A DNA stretch of 64,000 bases, taken from the NCBI GenBank assembly GCA_044235645.1, contig JBIIHQ010000001.1, positions 248,001 through 312,000 of the forward strand, read 5' to 3'. A program made the position numbers and the translations under genes. Numbering within the stretch: the stretch's first letter is position 1; the number at the start of each line of letters is the position of its first letter. The notes below the pieces were generated by a model that saw only the letters and a program-made list of their open reading frames with translations, had not been told where the DNA came from and searched no databases. This DNA is from OMIW01 sp044235645 (GTDB lineage Bacteria; Bdellovibrionota_C; UBA2361; OMIW01). Below are positions 17,914 to 27,467 of the stretch, piece by piece.

Positions 17914-19848
17914 ATGGCGAGAGGGGAAAGCGGCTACGGAGCAGCTGATATCGAGGTGCTCGAAGGATTGGAGCCGGTTCGTAAAAGGCCTGGAATGTAC
18001 ATTGGCGGTACCGAGGGACCGCAGGGCCTTCACCATCTCGTAAAGGAGATACTCGACAATTCGATCGATGAGGCCATGAATGGGCACGCCGACAAAATTA
18101 CAGTCACCCTCCATGGAGGAGGGGAGAGTGTGACGATCCAGGACAACGGTCGGGGAATTCCAATTGATCAGCATCCTCGATTCAAAAAATCGGCGCTTGA
18201 GTTGATACTGACGACGCTCCATGCTGGGGGAAAATTCTCCGATCAGAACTATGCATCGGCTGGGGGGCTTCATGGAGTGGGCGCTTCCGTTGTCAACGCC
18301 CTCTCTGAGGAGTTGGTGGCAACGGTGGTTCGCGGTGGAGAGGGGTGGCAGCAGAAGTTCAGCAAAGGCAAGCCGACAAGTCGCCTTATAAGTCTTGGGA
18401 AAAAAGCGGGACGAGGCACCACTATCTTTTTTCGACCCGATCCCGAGATATTTCGCGAACCCCGTTTCTCGACAGAGCGCATTATTCAGATTATTGAGGA
18501 GAAGGCGTTCCTCAATAAGGGGCTTCGGCTCGTGTTCGTTGATGAAGCCACGAAGGTAACGAAAGATTTCTGCTACCCGGATGGTCTTGCCTCTTATCTT
18601 CAGTCATATCTTGAGAGAAATAAGCTCGAGGTGGTTGCTGATGAGCGATTTTCCCTCGACCGAGCAGATGGCATCCGGGTTGAAGTCGCCTTCTGTTGGA
18701 CCGATAGCACCAACGAGCGGGTGCTCTCATACGTCAACGGCATATTCACCGCCGAGGGAGGGAGCCATGAGGATGGCTTTAAGGGAGGACTCGCGAAGGC
18801 AGTCCGGAATTATATTTCAGTCCATGATTGCCTTCCGAAGGGAGTGAAGCTCGGAGCGGAGGATATCCGCGAGGGATTGGTCGCGATTTTATCGGTGAAT
18901 GTGCCAGGGTCGGTCGCACAGCTTCAGTTTCAGGGCCAGACTAAGGATAAATTGAATAATCCAGAGGTAACAGGTCCCGTTGAAAGCCTCGTCAGAACCT
19001 TTGAGAATACCCTGAACTCGATGCCATCAACTGCGGCCGCTCTTATTGAGCGGATGTCCTTGGCCGCAAAAGCGCGTGCAGCCGCCCGGACGGCTTCGCA
19101 GAGTGTTTCTCGAAAGGTGGGTGTCAGTCATCGATTAAACCTCCCGGGTAAGCTGGCGGATTGCTCTTCAACAACACCCGAAAAATCTGAGCTTCTCATC
19201 GTTGAGGGGGATTCCGCGGGGGGGAGTGCTAAGCTGGGACGGGACAGGCGATTACAGGCGGTGCTTCCTCTCCGTGGAAAGATCTTGAATGTCATGGCGC
19301 TGACTGAGGCGAAGGTCAAGGAGAATAAGGAAATCTCTGACCTGGTTGCCGCTCTCGGTTGTGGTCTCGGCAAATCGCTCCGTCTCGATAAACTGCGCTA
19401 TCAAAAGGTCGTTATCTTGACAGATGCCGATGCGGATGGTTCTCATATCGCCTCGTTGTTGATGGCATTTTTCTTCCAGTTCATGCGTCCACTCATCGCT
19501 GGGGGGCACATCTATCTTGGTCGCCCCCCTCTATTTCGGTTGCGGTTTGGCTCGGGGGCGAGGCAGGAGGACCTCTGGGCCTATTCTGATCAAGAGCGGG
19601 ACGCGATCATCAAAAGCAGAGGACTTCGGGGAAAGGTACAGATCAGCCGATTCAAAGGGTTGGGTGAGATGAATCCCAAGACGCTTTGGGAGACTACGCT
19701 GAATCCGAAATCCCGGAACCTCCTGCGGGTGACCATCGATGATGAGCCAGCCGCAGCGGCAATGCTTGAAAGCCTTTTTGGAAAGGATGCGGCGGAGCGG
19801 TATCGGTTAATTCGAGAACATGCCCATCGGCTCGAGCTTGATGTCTAA
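17914..19848 (+). CDS. parE: DNA topoisomerase IV subunit B (ParE)
   Basis: A 644-residue ATPase subunit of topoisomerase IV. The GHKL ATPase domain shows EILDNSIDEAMNG, DNGRGIPI and GLHGVGASVVNALS; a transducer domain follows; the Toprim domain shows EGDSAGGSAK and TDADADGSHI for Mg2+ binding; the C-terminal part includes SRFKGLGEMNPKTLWETT. The length fits ParE or a short GyrB without the enterobacterial insertion. Upstream GTG and ATG codons at 17875 and 17878 are in frame, but the ATG at 17914 has AGGGA at good spacing and matches the family N-terminus. Its pairing with parC supports topoisomerase IV. Confidence 0.93.
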   Translation: MARGESGYGAADIEVLEGLEPVRKRPGMYIGGTEGPQGLHHLVKEILDNSIDEAMNGHADKITVTLHGGGESVTIQDNGRGIPIDQHPRFKKSALELILTTLHAGGKFSDQNYASAGGLHGVGASVVNALSEELVATVVRGGEGWQQKFSKGKPTSRLISLGKKAGRGTTIFFRPDPEIFREPRFSTERIIQIIEEKAFLNKGLRLVFVDEATKVTKDFCYPDGLASYLQSYLERNKLEVVADERFSLDRADGIRVEVAFCWTDSTNERVLSYVNGIFTAEGGSHEDGFKGGLAKAVRNYISVHDCLPKGVKLGAEDIREGLVAILSVNVPGSVAQLQFQGQTKDKLNNPEVTGPVESLVRTFENTLNSMPSTAAALIERMSLAAKARAAARTASQSVSRKVGVSHRLNLPGKLADCSSTTPEKSELLIVEGDSAGGSAKLGRDRRLQAVLPLRGKILNVMALTEAKVKENKEISDLVAALGCGLGKSLRLDKLRYQKVVILTDADADGSHIASLLMAFFFQFMRPLIAGGHIYLGRPPLFRLRFGSGARQEDLWAYSDQERDAIIKSRGLRGKVQISRFKGLGEMNPKTLWETTLNPKSRNLLRVTIDDEPAAAAMLESLFGKDAAERYRLIREHAHRLELDV

Positions 19849-19889
19849 GGTGGCGTTTCGGGGTGGTAACGAGTCTCTGAGTGTTGATA

Positions 19890-19915
19890 CACTAAAAGGG
19901 GAGATTACTTTAGTG
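19890..19915. other. Inverted repeat downstream of parE
   Basis: CACTAAA (19890-19896) and TTTAGTG (19909-19915) are perfect inverted copies with a 12-nt spacer, 42 nt past the parE stop. It could be a transcript-end hairpin or a regulator site for the hydrolase gene that starts at 20041. Confidence 0.3.
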
Positions 19916-20040
19916 GTGAAAGGATGCGAGCATGTCCAAGGTGTGGTATATCCCGTGCGTCAGTAAATGGCTGATGGTTGGGTTCGCAGGATCTCGATGG
20001 TTCGCGAATGGTTTAGGGCGCAGGGTGTCAGCGGAAGCGT

Positions 20041-20937
20041 ATGAGTATTCAATCAACGAAACCGTCCCGAAGAGGTGGTGAGGAAAGAGGGGATGGTGGT
20101 ACTCCTATCTCGGAAGGCCTGCTGCGTGACCTGCGGCAATCCGCGGAGCGAATGGGCGGGGGATGTGATCCTCTTTGGCTAAAAGAAGGACGTTGGCCCA
20201 GCTTTTCTTACGAAGAGTTTGGAGAGAGCGGTCCTCGGTTAATTCTCCTTCACGGACTCTTTGGAGCTGCTTCAAACTGGAACTCGGTTATTCCTCTCCT
20301 CGCAGAATTTTGCCGCCCCATCAATTTGCGATTTCCCCTGCTTCAGCTCCATAGCTCAGAAGCCAGGGTTAAAGCACTAGCAGTCTATACAGAGGCGTTT
20401 ATCAGAACGATTGGGGAAGACCGTGTTCTCTTGTGTGGTAATTCACTCGGGGGGCACGTCGCTTTACGGCTTGCGCTGGCTCGACCCTCAATGGTCCGTG
20501 CTATGGTGCTCGCGGCGAGTTCGGGTTTGTATGAACACTCAGTCGAAGCACTTCCGTTGCGACCCAACGCAACCTTCGTTCGTACCCACATGGCGAAAGT
20601 TTTTTTCGATCAGCGGTTCGTCACTGAAGAGGCGATACAGGAGATAGCTGATATTTTGAAGCCCAAGGGAAACGTGCTCAAGATGATTCAGTCCGCGCGT
20701 AGTGCGAAGAAGGACAATCTGCAGGCGCTCTTGCCAACCGTTCAGATTCCGAGCCTTTTGTTGTGGGGTTCTGATGATAATGTCACGACGATGGAGGTAG
20801 CACATCTTTTCGATGAGCTGTTGCCACAATCAACCCTCCGGGTTATCAAAGATTGTGGGCATGCCCCGATGATTGAGCACCCCGAGTGGTTCGCGGAAGA
20901 AGTTCGGCAGTTTCTTCGGCAGCAATCTGCGCTTTAG
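20041..20937 (+). CDS. Alpha/beta-hydrolase fold protein
   Basis: A 298-residue alpha/beta hydrolase. The oxyanion region LLHGLFGAASNW (69-80), the nucleophile elbow GNSLGGH with Ser135, acid D245 in LLWGSDDNVT, and His274 in CGHAPMIEHPEW form a full catalytic triad. The first 50 residues are a charged extension not usual for the family. The layout resembles MhpC/BioH-type esterases; the substrate cannot be told. No signal peptide. It is followed by the thioredoxin-fold gene in the same direction after 123 nt. Confidence 0.85.
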   Translation: MSIQSTKPSRRGGEERGDGGTPISEGLLRDLRQSAERMGGGCDPLWLKEGRWPSFSYEEFGESGPRLILLHGLFGAASNWNSVIPLLAEFCRPINLRFPLLQLHSSEARVKALAVYTEAFIRTIGEDRVLLCGNSLGGHVALRLALARPSMVRAMVLAASSGLYEHSVEALPLRPNATFVRTHMAKVFFDQRFVTEEAIQEIADILKPKGNVLKMIQSARSAKKDNLQALLPTVQIPSLLLWGSDDNVTTMEVAHLFDELLPQSTLRVIKDCGHAPMIEHPEWFAEEVRQFLRQQSAL

Positions 20938-21060
20938 GGAAGATTTTTGGTTCGATTGGGCCGCAATCTCTGATCCACTTGTTAGCCCCTTCCTGCTGTG
21001 GTCTTCTCGGTGGGGGCAATAGTTCTCAAAATCTCTGCCGAACATACCCCAGGAGCCTTT

Positions 21061-21618
21061 ATGCAACGACCTTCCTCCAGTCCCCGCTTTCCCGTTGGTT
21101 CGGCACTACCAGCGTTTACTCTTCCTGCAACCGATGGGTCTTCAATTTCCTCGACCTCATGGTTTGCCGGAGCTCACGCGGCGTTGATTGTCTTTTCCTG
21201 TAATCACTGTCCCTATGTGAAGGGGAGCGACCAGGAGCTTTTAGAGGTTTCGCATCGGTTTGCCGAGGCAGGCCTTCGTGTTCTTGTTATTAGCTCGAAT
21301 GATGCAGCACAGTATCCCGAAGATAGCTTTGCTAAGATGAGAGAAAAGGCGATTGCTCTTGCCTTTCCGTTTCCCTATCTGTACGACGAAACGCAGGAGG
21401 TGGCACGCCAATTCGATGCTCAGTGTACTCCGGAATGCTATCTCTTCAACGAAGAGATGAAGCTCGCCTTCCATGGTGCGATCAATGATTCGCCCCGAGG
21501 GCCCGAAAAGGTCACTAAACACCTGATTCGCGATGCGGTGGAGCAGGTATTGCGCCAGGGAAGTGTTGAACTATCGTTTGCGCATCCTCTCGGTTGCTCT
21601 ATTAAATGGAAGGGGTAA
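21061..21618 (+). CDS. Thioredoxin-fold protein (AhpC/TSA-type, CNHCPYVK family)
   Basis: A 185-residue thioredoxin-like protein. It has the N-terminal FPVGSALPAFTLPATDG of peroxiredoxin-like proteins and the redox motif C47-N-H-C50-PYVKG, then a C-terminal LGCSIKWKG that is characteristic of this family. Such proteins are predicted thiol-disulfide oxidoreductases. No signal peptide is visible with this start. The ATG at 21061 is chosen because AGGAG lies just upstream; the frame opens earlier. It is followed by transketolase after 76 nt. Confidence 0.86.
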   Translation: MQRPSSSPRFPVGSALPAFTLPATDGSSISSTSWFAGAHAALIVFSCNHCPYVKGSDQELLEVSHRFAEAGLRVLVISSNDAAQYPEDSFAKMREKAIALAFPFPYLYDETQEVARQFDAQCTPECYLFNEEMKLAFHGAINDSPRGPEKVTKHLIRDAVEQVLRQGSVELSFAHPLGCSIKWKG

Positions 21619-21694
21619 GGCAAACCATCAAGCGCACAGTTCTCACCTTTGGTTCAACTATGTATTGTCGGCATCACTTTTCAAAGGAGCTGTC

Positions 21695-23689
21695 ATGAGC
21701 GAATTACAAGATATCAAAATGCTCGCCAAAACGGTGGCGATGCTCTCAGTTGATGCGGTTCAGCAAGCGAATTCCGGTCATCCGGGGCTCCCGATGGGTG
21801 CGGCTGGATATGCTTCGCTCCTTTGGTCTCATTTTCTCCGATTCGACCCGAAGGATCCCCAATGGTTGGGGCGAGACCGGTTTGTGCTGTCCGCGGGCCA
21901 TGGGTCGGCGTTGCTCTATTCATTGCTCCACCTTTTCGGATTTGATCTGCCTCTTTCGGAGCTTCAGGCCTTTCGGCAGTGGGGAAGTCGGACTCCTGGC
22001 CATCCAGAGTTCGGAGTAACGGCCGGGGTGGAGTGCACGACGGGTCCTCTCGGGCAAGGGGTTGCCAACGGAGTAGGACTTGCACTATCGGGGAAGCTAC
22101 TGGCAACGGAGTACAGTGCTGACCTGTTTGGGTACCGGGTGTACGGAATAGTGAGCGATGGCGATCTTATGGAGGGGATTGCATCAGAAGCGTGCTCCCT
22201 CGCGGGACATCTTGGGTTGGGTAATCTGATTTACTTATATGATGACAACAAGATAAGCCTTGCGGGCACCACCGACGTCTGTTTTACCGAGTCAGTTCCG
22301 CAGCGGATGGAGTCATACGGCTGGCATGTCCAATCAGTTGATGCCCATGACCTTGCGGGAGTTAAGCGCGCGATCGAGCTCGCGATAGAGGACACGGGTC
22401 GCCCGAGTATTATTGCTGTTCGGTCAATTCTTGGCGACGGCAGCCCCAATAAAGCGAACACATATGGGGTTCATGGGTCGCCCCTCGGGGACCAAGAGGT
22501 ATCTCTTACGAAACAAGCCCTTGAGTGGCCGACGTCGCCGGCGTTTCATGTACCTGAGCAGGTCAAGGAGCTTTGTGCTGAGGTCATTCGGCGTGGTGCT
22601 GCGGAACACGGACGCTGGGCTACGCGATTTGAACAGTGGAAAGGCACTCATCCCGAGCAGGCTCGTCGTCTGGATGCTCAGCGGCAACGTCATCTTCCTG
22701 AAGAATTAAACAGAGAGCTTTGCGCGGCTCTCACCCATGCCAAGCCAGAGGCGACCCGTTCACTTTCTGGGAAAGCAATCCAGATCATTGCCAAGCATCT
22801 TCCATCATTTATAGGCGGCTCGGCAGACCTGGAGCCCTCAACGAAAACGCTTATTAAAGACACCACCGAAATCCAAAAAGGGGTGTTCACCGGTCGAAAT
22901 ATTCGGTTCGGTGTGCGTGAGCATGCGATGGGCGCAATCGTCAATGGGTTAGCATACGAACGATTGTGGCATCCGTTCGGCTCGACTTTTCTCGTCTTTT
23001 CAGATTACCTCCGACCCTCTATTCGGATTGCCGCGCTCTCGCACCTCCAATCCCTCTTCATATTCACCCACGATAGCTTCTGGGTGGGAGAGGATGGCCC
23101 CACTCATGAACCGATAGAGCAGCTTCAAAGTCTGCGGTTGATTCCAAATCTTTACACGTTCCGACCTGCTGATGGACTCGAGGTCGCGGCTTGCTATTGG
23201 GCCGCACTCCAGCTCCGAGAGAGGCCGAGCGCGTTGGTCTTTACGCGTCAGGATCTTCCTCCACTCAATCGGCACGATGGCTTCCAGGTAGCTGATATCA
23301 GCCGAGGCGGATACACAGTTGACGAGGATGCGCGTAAAGACATCGTCGTAATCGCGACAGGTTCAGAGGTCTCGCTTGCAAGTGCTGCAGCGCGTATTCT
23401 CCGCTCTCAAGGAATCGGTCTTCGTTTGGTTTCAATGCCGTGTGTTGAGCTCTTTCTTGAGCAGCCAGCGTCTGTTAGGGATCAGATTGTTCCCCCCGGG
23501 TTGCCGGTGGTCACTCTCGAGGCGGGAAGGACATTCGGTTGGGAACGTTTTGCGGGTCTGGACGGATTGTGTATCGGGATCGATCACTACGGCGCATCCG
23601 CTCCGGGTGAAGTATTGGCTGAAAAATTCGGATTTACTCCAGAGGCCGTCGCGCAAAAGATTCAGGGGTGGTGGGGCGCTCGCCGTTAA
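21695..23689 (+). CDS. tkt: Transketolase
   Basis: A 664-residue thiamine-diphosphate enzyme that moves two-carbon units between sugar phosphates in the pentose phosphate pathway. Seen: ANSGHPGLPMGAA, TTGPLGQGVANGVGLAL, the ThDP/Mg motif SDGDLMEGIASEA...YDDNKISL, GGSADLEPS, and FTHDSFWVGEDGPTHEP in the pyrimidine domain, followed by the C-terminal domain with ATGSEVSLA. The length equals that of typical bacterial transketolases. The ATG at 21695 has AAAGGAG six bases upstream; the longer frame overlaps the previous gene and is not used. It may supply erythrose and sedoheptulose precursors for surface sugars (inference). Confidence 0.97.
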   Translation: MSELQDIKMLAKTVAMLSVDAVQQANSGHPGLPMGAAGYASLLWSHFLRFDPKDPQWLGRDRFVLSAGHGSALLYSLLHLFGFDLPLSELQAFRQWGSRTPGHPEFGVTAGVECTTGPLGQGVANGVGLALSGKLLATEYSADLFGYRVYGIVSDGDLMEGIASEACSLAGHLGLGNLIYLYDDNKISLAGTTDVCFTESVPQRMESYGWHVQSVDAHDLAGVKRAIELAIEDTGRPSIIAVRSILGDGSPNKANTYGVHGSPLGDQEVSLTKQALEWPTSPAFHVPEQVKELCAEVIRRGAAEHGRWATRFEQWKGTHPEQARRLDAQRQRHLPEELNRELCAALTHAKPEATRSLSGKAIQIIAKHLPSFIGGSADLEPSTKTLIKDTTEIQKGVFTGRNIRFGVREHAMGAIVNGLAYERLWHPFGSTFLVFSDYLRPSIRIAALSHLQSLFIFTHDSFWVGEDGPTHEPIEQLQSLRLIPNLYTFRPADGLEVAACYWAALQLRERPSALVFTRQDLPPLNRHDGFQVADISRGGYTVDEDARKDIVVIATGSEVSLASAAARILRSQGIGLRLVSMPCVELFLEQPASVRDQIVPPGLPVVTLEAGRTFGWERFAGLDGLCIGIDHYGASAPGEVLAEKFGFTPEAVAQKIQGWWGARR

Positions 23690-23763
23690 AATGCCAGTCG
23701 ACGGGACGATGAAAATCAGGGAGCTGTGGGCGACTATCTTTCTTCAAAGAGCGAGGATCTCTC

Positions 23764-25827
23764 ATGGATCAGCACACCCCCCCTCGTTGTGACGATCACG
23801 ACGGGGGGCTGAGCCGCTATTTTAGTCCAATCCAGTGGGGGATCTATATCCTCATCGTTCTGGGAGCGCTGCTTTTTCGGTGGGTTGCGCTTGATGCTCG
23901 CCCCCTCCACCACGATGAATCGCTTCACGCGATGTACGGGAAATACTTTTACGATTTCCCGACAGCGCAGTATTACAAGTATGACCCGATGCTTCATGGG
24001 CCATTCCTGTATACGATCGTCTTCCTCGCTTACTGTTCATTTGGGGTTACGGATTGGGTTGCCCGATTTCCAGCGGCGCTCCTCGGTTCGCTTTTTGTTA
24101 TAACTCCCCTCCTCTTCCGTCGCTACTTCTCTCCGACAGCTCTCATTCTCTTGACGATCGGTATCGGCTACTCACCGAGCCTCATCTATTGGGCGAGATT
24201 TTTGAGGGAAGATGTCTTCGTCATATTTGGCATCCTTCTCTCCGTGTATGGTGTTGCCGTCGCCGATCGGAAACAGGCACCGGTACTTTTTTTCCTCGGA
24301 CTTGCCATCCAGATGTGTTCCAAGGAGAACTGGTTCGTCCACGTCGCGATGATGGCGGGGTTTTACCTTTTTGATCTTGGATTTTATTTCTTTACTGGGC
24401 GCCAGTCGGTGCCTTACCTAGCCGATTTGTGGCGGTGGTGCAAGGAGTATTGGTTTTACGGGATAGTTGGTGCCGCTGTTCTCGTGTTCGTGTATACCCT
24501 CTTCTACACTGCAGGATTCCAGTATTTTGAGGGTCCTCTTGATGGATTATACCGAAAAAGTCTTGTCTATTGGTTCGAACATCATGGAAAAGAGCGAATA
24601 GTCGGGCCTTTTCTCCATCACGCATACTGCTTAGCGTGGTACGACTCCCTTTTTGCGATTTTGGCTATCTTCCATCTATTTCACCTTTATCGGCGAGCTC
24701 CGGCGTGGATGGGATATGCGGCGGCGATGATAGGAACATTCGCATTCGCCACCTCTCTTCTCTTTCTCCGAGGTAAGAACTTTAGCAATCTCGATGACGG
24801 TTTGTTTAAGTCGTTTGTCGCATTTTTTAAACTCAAGGATAGTCTCGATGTTTCCGCATTCATCGTGATGATTCCGCACGCGGTGCTAGTTACTGTTTTT
24901 CACCTGTTACGGAGAGAGCGCCGTCTCGCGATCACTGGATACACCTTTGCCACGAGCCTATTTACCTATAGTTATCTCGGGGAGAAAGTGCCTTGGCTCT
25001 CTCAATATCCGCTCTGGGCAGGACTCATTTATCTCACTCTTTACTTCGATTCCTTGACGAATCTTCGGGAGGTGATTCTGAGGAGAGTATCGGCTGAGCA
25101 GATAATCTTCACGACAGGGGTTATTTTGATGATCCTCGGGATAATTTTTCTCGTACAGGATGAAGGGAAAGGATGGTCGACCTCCTCCTTATGGATTCTC
25201 GGGATTGGAGCTACGCTCGTCTGTTTGGATCTCGTTCAGTGGGGACTAGCCACTTTGATCCAGAGTGCTGAGTTTGCAGGGGGAAATGTGGTCCCTTCAA
25301 ACCGATTCCGGTGGAGCGAGATGCCGATAGGACAGGCGCTTGTTGTGCTCGCCCTCGCATATCTGATTCGTATGGCAGCAATTGTCAACTTTACGCACGC
25401 GGGAAGTGAAAAGGAGTATATTAGTCAGGTTCATACGACGAACGAACTAAAGCGAGTTGTTACTCATTTGCGCTCTGAGATTGAGAATGAATCGCGTGGC
25501 TATCGTCCTCGCATATATATTGAGGGAGATGCGGTATGGCCGGTGGTTTGGTACTTGCGCGATCTACCTGAGAATAAGTTTGGTGCATCGGCAGCCGAGC
25601 GTCGTGAATTTAAATATCAGCTTATCGATCTTGATCCAGGCAATAGGGCTGAGGATAGTATTTACAAAAAACGTCAGCTCACCCTTCGCGGGTGGTGGGT
25701 GCCGAACTTTGAGGATATGACGCTCAAAAAGTTTCTCTGGTACGCGATTACTCACCAACCATGGAGTGGAACCGGTTTTGCTTACACGATGCTCCTCACG
25801 CGAAGAGCTGAGGAATCTGGACAATAA
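23764..25827 (+). CDS. TIGR03663-type GT-C membrane protein
   Basis: A 687-residue polytopic protein with about 12 hydrophobic segments. The N-terminus shows the TIGR03663 signatures as I remember them: an invariant DE dipeptide (RPLHHDESLHAMY), the tripeptide HGP (YDPMLHGPFLYT) and conserved Arg residues (WVARFPAALLG, WARFLREDVF). These resemble the GT39/PMT glycosyltransferases that use lipid-linked sugars. A soluble domain of about 120 residues lies near the C-terminus. The family is sparsely distributed and its role is unknown; it is known to co-occur with TIGR03662 (DUF2298), two members of which are encoded at 32.9-39.4 kb. The ATG at 23764 has GAGGATC upstream. Confidence 0.85.
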   Translation: MDQHTPPRCDDHDGGLSRYFSPIQWGIYILIVLGALLFRWVALDARPLHHDESLHAMYGKYFYDFPTAQYYKYDPMLHGPFLYTIVFLAYCSFGVTDWVARFPAALLGSLFVITPLLFRRYFSPTALILLTIGIGYSPSLIYWARFLREDVFVIFGILLSVYGVAVADRKQAPVLFFLGLAIQMCSKENWFVHVAMMAGFYLFDLGFYFFTGRQSVPYLADLWRWCKEYWFYGIVGAAVLVFVYTLFYTAGFQYFEGPLDGLYRKSLVYWFEHHGKERIVGPFLHHAYCLAWYDSLFAILAIFHLFHLYRRAPAWMGYAAAMIGTFAFATSLLFLRGKNFSNLDDGLFKSFVAFFKLKDSLDVSAFIVMIPHAVLVTVFHLLRRERRLAITGYTFATSLFTYSYLGEKVPWLSQYPLWAGLIYLTLYFDSLTNLREVILRRVSAEQIIFTTGVILMILGIIFLVQDEGKGWSTSSLWILGIGATLVCLDLVQWGLATLIQSAEFAGGNVVPSNRFRWSEMPIGQALVVLALAYLIRMAAIVNFTHAGSEKEYISQVHTTNELKRVVTHLRSEIENESRGYRPRIYIEGDAVWPVVWYLRDLPENKFGASAAERREFKYQLIDLDPGNRAEDSIYKKRQLTLRGWWVPNFEDMTLKKFLWYAITHQPWSGTGFAYTMLLTRRAEESGQ

Positions 25828-25843
25828 TTTCAGCAAAAAACCG

Positions 25844-26317
25844 ATGTCAGACGATGAATTCTCAGAAAAAATAGAGATACTCGGGGTAAGCGAGGAGCAT
25901 CTCGCCATGATTCCTCAATTGATAACACGGGGGCTGACCAATTATTGGGGAGCAGTCTTTGAACATCTATCTCCGAAGAGGGTTGTGGCCTCCCTTGTAA
26001 TCGATGAACGCCACCTCCAACCGTGGGGTATCCTTCATGGTGGAGTCTCAGTGACTCTCGCCGAGACAGTAGCCTCCATCGGTACCTGGTTTCACTGCAT
26101 TCCTCCGAATGAACATGCAGTTGGTTTAGAGATTAATGCAAATCACTTACGCCCCGTCTCATCAGGAACCCTCGTTGTCACCGGAGTACCGATACACACG
26201 GGAGGGACGATTCATGTATGGGGTATTGAGGTCGTCCACAGAGAGGAAACTCACCTGGTGTGCACAGCTCGTTGCACTGTCATGAAACGCTGCGGGGGTC
26301 AGACCCTAACCCGATGA
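25844..26317 (+). CDS. PaaI-type hotdog-fold thioesterase
   Basis: A 157-residue single-domain hotdog protein. The family motif GILHGGVSVTLAET (HGG plus the downstream acidic residue of the active site) and the strand AVGLEINANHLRPV are clear. Members hydrolyse aryl- or acyl-CoA esters in the cytoplasm. The start is uncertain: the ATG at 25844 keeps an N-terminal helix but has no ribosome site, while the ATG at 25907 has GAGGAG nine bases upstream and gives a protein that still starts before the fold. It lies 16 nt beyond the TIGR03663 gene and is probably co-transcribed with it. Confidence 0.88.
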   Translation: MSDDEFSEKIEILGVSEEHLAMIPQLITRGLTNYWGAVFEHLSPKRVVASLVIDERHLQPWGILHGGVSVTLAETVASIGTWFHCIPPNEHAVGLEINANHLRPVSSGTLVVTGVPIHTGGTIHVWGIEVVHREETHLVCTARCTVMKRCGGQTLTR

Positions 26318-26430
26318 CCCCCTCTTAGGGCTATGCTTGCTCAAACCACGCCGTATGCCTCATCTGGATTTTATCCTCTGTATCTTGGAGGTGGCGAGGC
26401 TCCGAACTCTTTTTCGTCCAGCAGATGTTT

Positions 26431-27297
26431 TCAGTTGCAAGTAACCTCTGAATCACAAACTTTTTTTTCTTTCATCGCAGACAGGTAAGCAAGGATTGCC
26501 TCTCTGTCGCTGATCGGCATCCAGTTATAGGGAGGCATCTTTGAGCCCCATCGCAGGGCAGCAGGATTTTCAATAAGCTGTCGGATTCGCTCGGGCTGCC
26601 AATATTCGGTTACATTTTTGGGTACGTTGAGTTCAGGTCCCATCGTACCCCCAATCTTATTGATCGCATGACATTTGGAGCAATGTGTCCGCCAAATCTC
26701 AAGTCCTCGTTTGAGCTGTGGCGTATCAAAGGGGGGGATGTGTTCTGTGGGAATATCATCCGCTGCAAGGCTCACTGAAGTGACTCCCCAGGGAGTTGGA
26801 AGTTTATCGTCGAATTTTCCTTCCCAAATGAGATAATAGGGCCCCGGGTTAAATGGAACGGTTGTAGACTTTGAATCACGAAAGGGTTTTTCCCGAGAAC
26901 CTCCCGACTCTCGGAATGCCAATACACCAGCCCGTCTGGGTAATTCTCGGAGGGATACTCGTGAAAGGTATCCATCGGATGCGATAAATGAGATGGCAGC
27001 GTTCTCTAAGGGGACTCTGGTGCGTTGGGCGAGCCACGCTATGAACGGCTTGATTTCGTAGCCCTCGTACTCGTGATCGCCACCGTAGAGTTTGTCATTT
27101 CGGACAAGCACTTTTCTCGTGGGTAGAGATGCGAGCTGCGAAATAATCTGCGTGTCGATCAGGTTGATGGTAGAGGATGATGGTGGCAGTCCTTCCGAGC
27201 TCGAGATGTTCACGCCGAAAGCGACTATAGCGAGGGAAATAAGCTTGAGAAGATCCAGGAAGGGATATTTGCCGGATGAGCTGATTAGTGCCTTCAT
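26431..27297 (-). CDS. Cytochrome c fused to a molybdopterin-oxidoreductase-like domain
   Basis: A 288-residue exported protein. A signal-anchor or signal peptide (residues 15-38) leads into an N-terminal region (about 45-170) whose pattern (YEGYEIKPFIAWLAQ, SFIASDGYLSRVSLREL, VPFNPGPYYLIWEG, TPWGVTSVSLAAD) resembles the SUOX/YedY-type molybdopterin-binding fold, though much shortened. The C-terminal class I cytochrome c domain has the heme motif C206-S-K-C209-H210 and a likely axial Met in the KMPPYNWM segment. It should act in periplasmic electron transfer. The molybdopterin resemblance is by pattern only and cofactor residues may be lost. Confidence 0.75.
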   Translation of the reverse strand: MKALISSSGKYPFLDLLKLISLAIVAFGVNISSSEGLPPSSSTINLIDTQIISQLASLPTRKVLVRNDKLYGGDHEYEGYEIKPFIAWLAQRTRVPLENAAISFIASDGYLSRVSLRELPRRAGVLAFRESGGSREKPFRDSKSTTVPFNPGPYYLIWEGKFDDKLPTPWGVTSVSLAADDIPTEHIPPFDTPQLKRGLEIWRTHCSKCHAINKIGGTMGPELNVPKNVTEYWQPERIRQLIENPAALRWGSKMPPYNWMPISDREAILAYLSAMKEKKVCDSEVTCN

Positions 27298-27431
27298 GCT
27301 CTCATACCCTGATAACGAAGATACAACACAATATCTGATCAGATATCGAATCGCCTCCCGATCATATCAGAGGTTGGTCCCCTTCGCGATTCCCCGACAC
27401 AAAAAGCATTGTGATATAGATGTCGGTATTC

Positions 27432-27453
27432 GACGCCGGCTCTCGCCGGCATC
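27432..27453 (-). terminator. Strong GC hairpin with GAGA tetraloop
   Basis: On the minus strand a 9-bp stem (GATGCCGGC/GCCGGCGTC, one G-T pair) closes a GNRA-type GAGA tetraloop, 15 nt after the stop codon of the small secreted protein gene. It likely stabilises or ends that transcript before the cytochrome c gene. No U-run follows directly, so a pause or 3'-end protection role is also possible. Confidence 0.5.
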
Positions 27454-27467
27454 GGGGGTTGCATCAA

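Noticed and set aside
26304..26330. CCCTAA/TTAGGG inverted repeat between thioesterase and cytochrome c ends
   Set aside because: Loop of 15 nt, short stem and no T-run; too weak to call a terminator.
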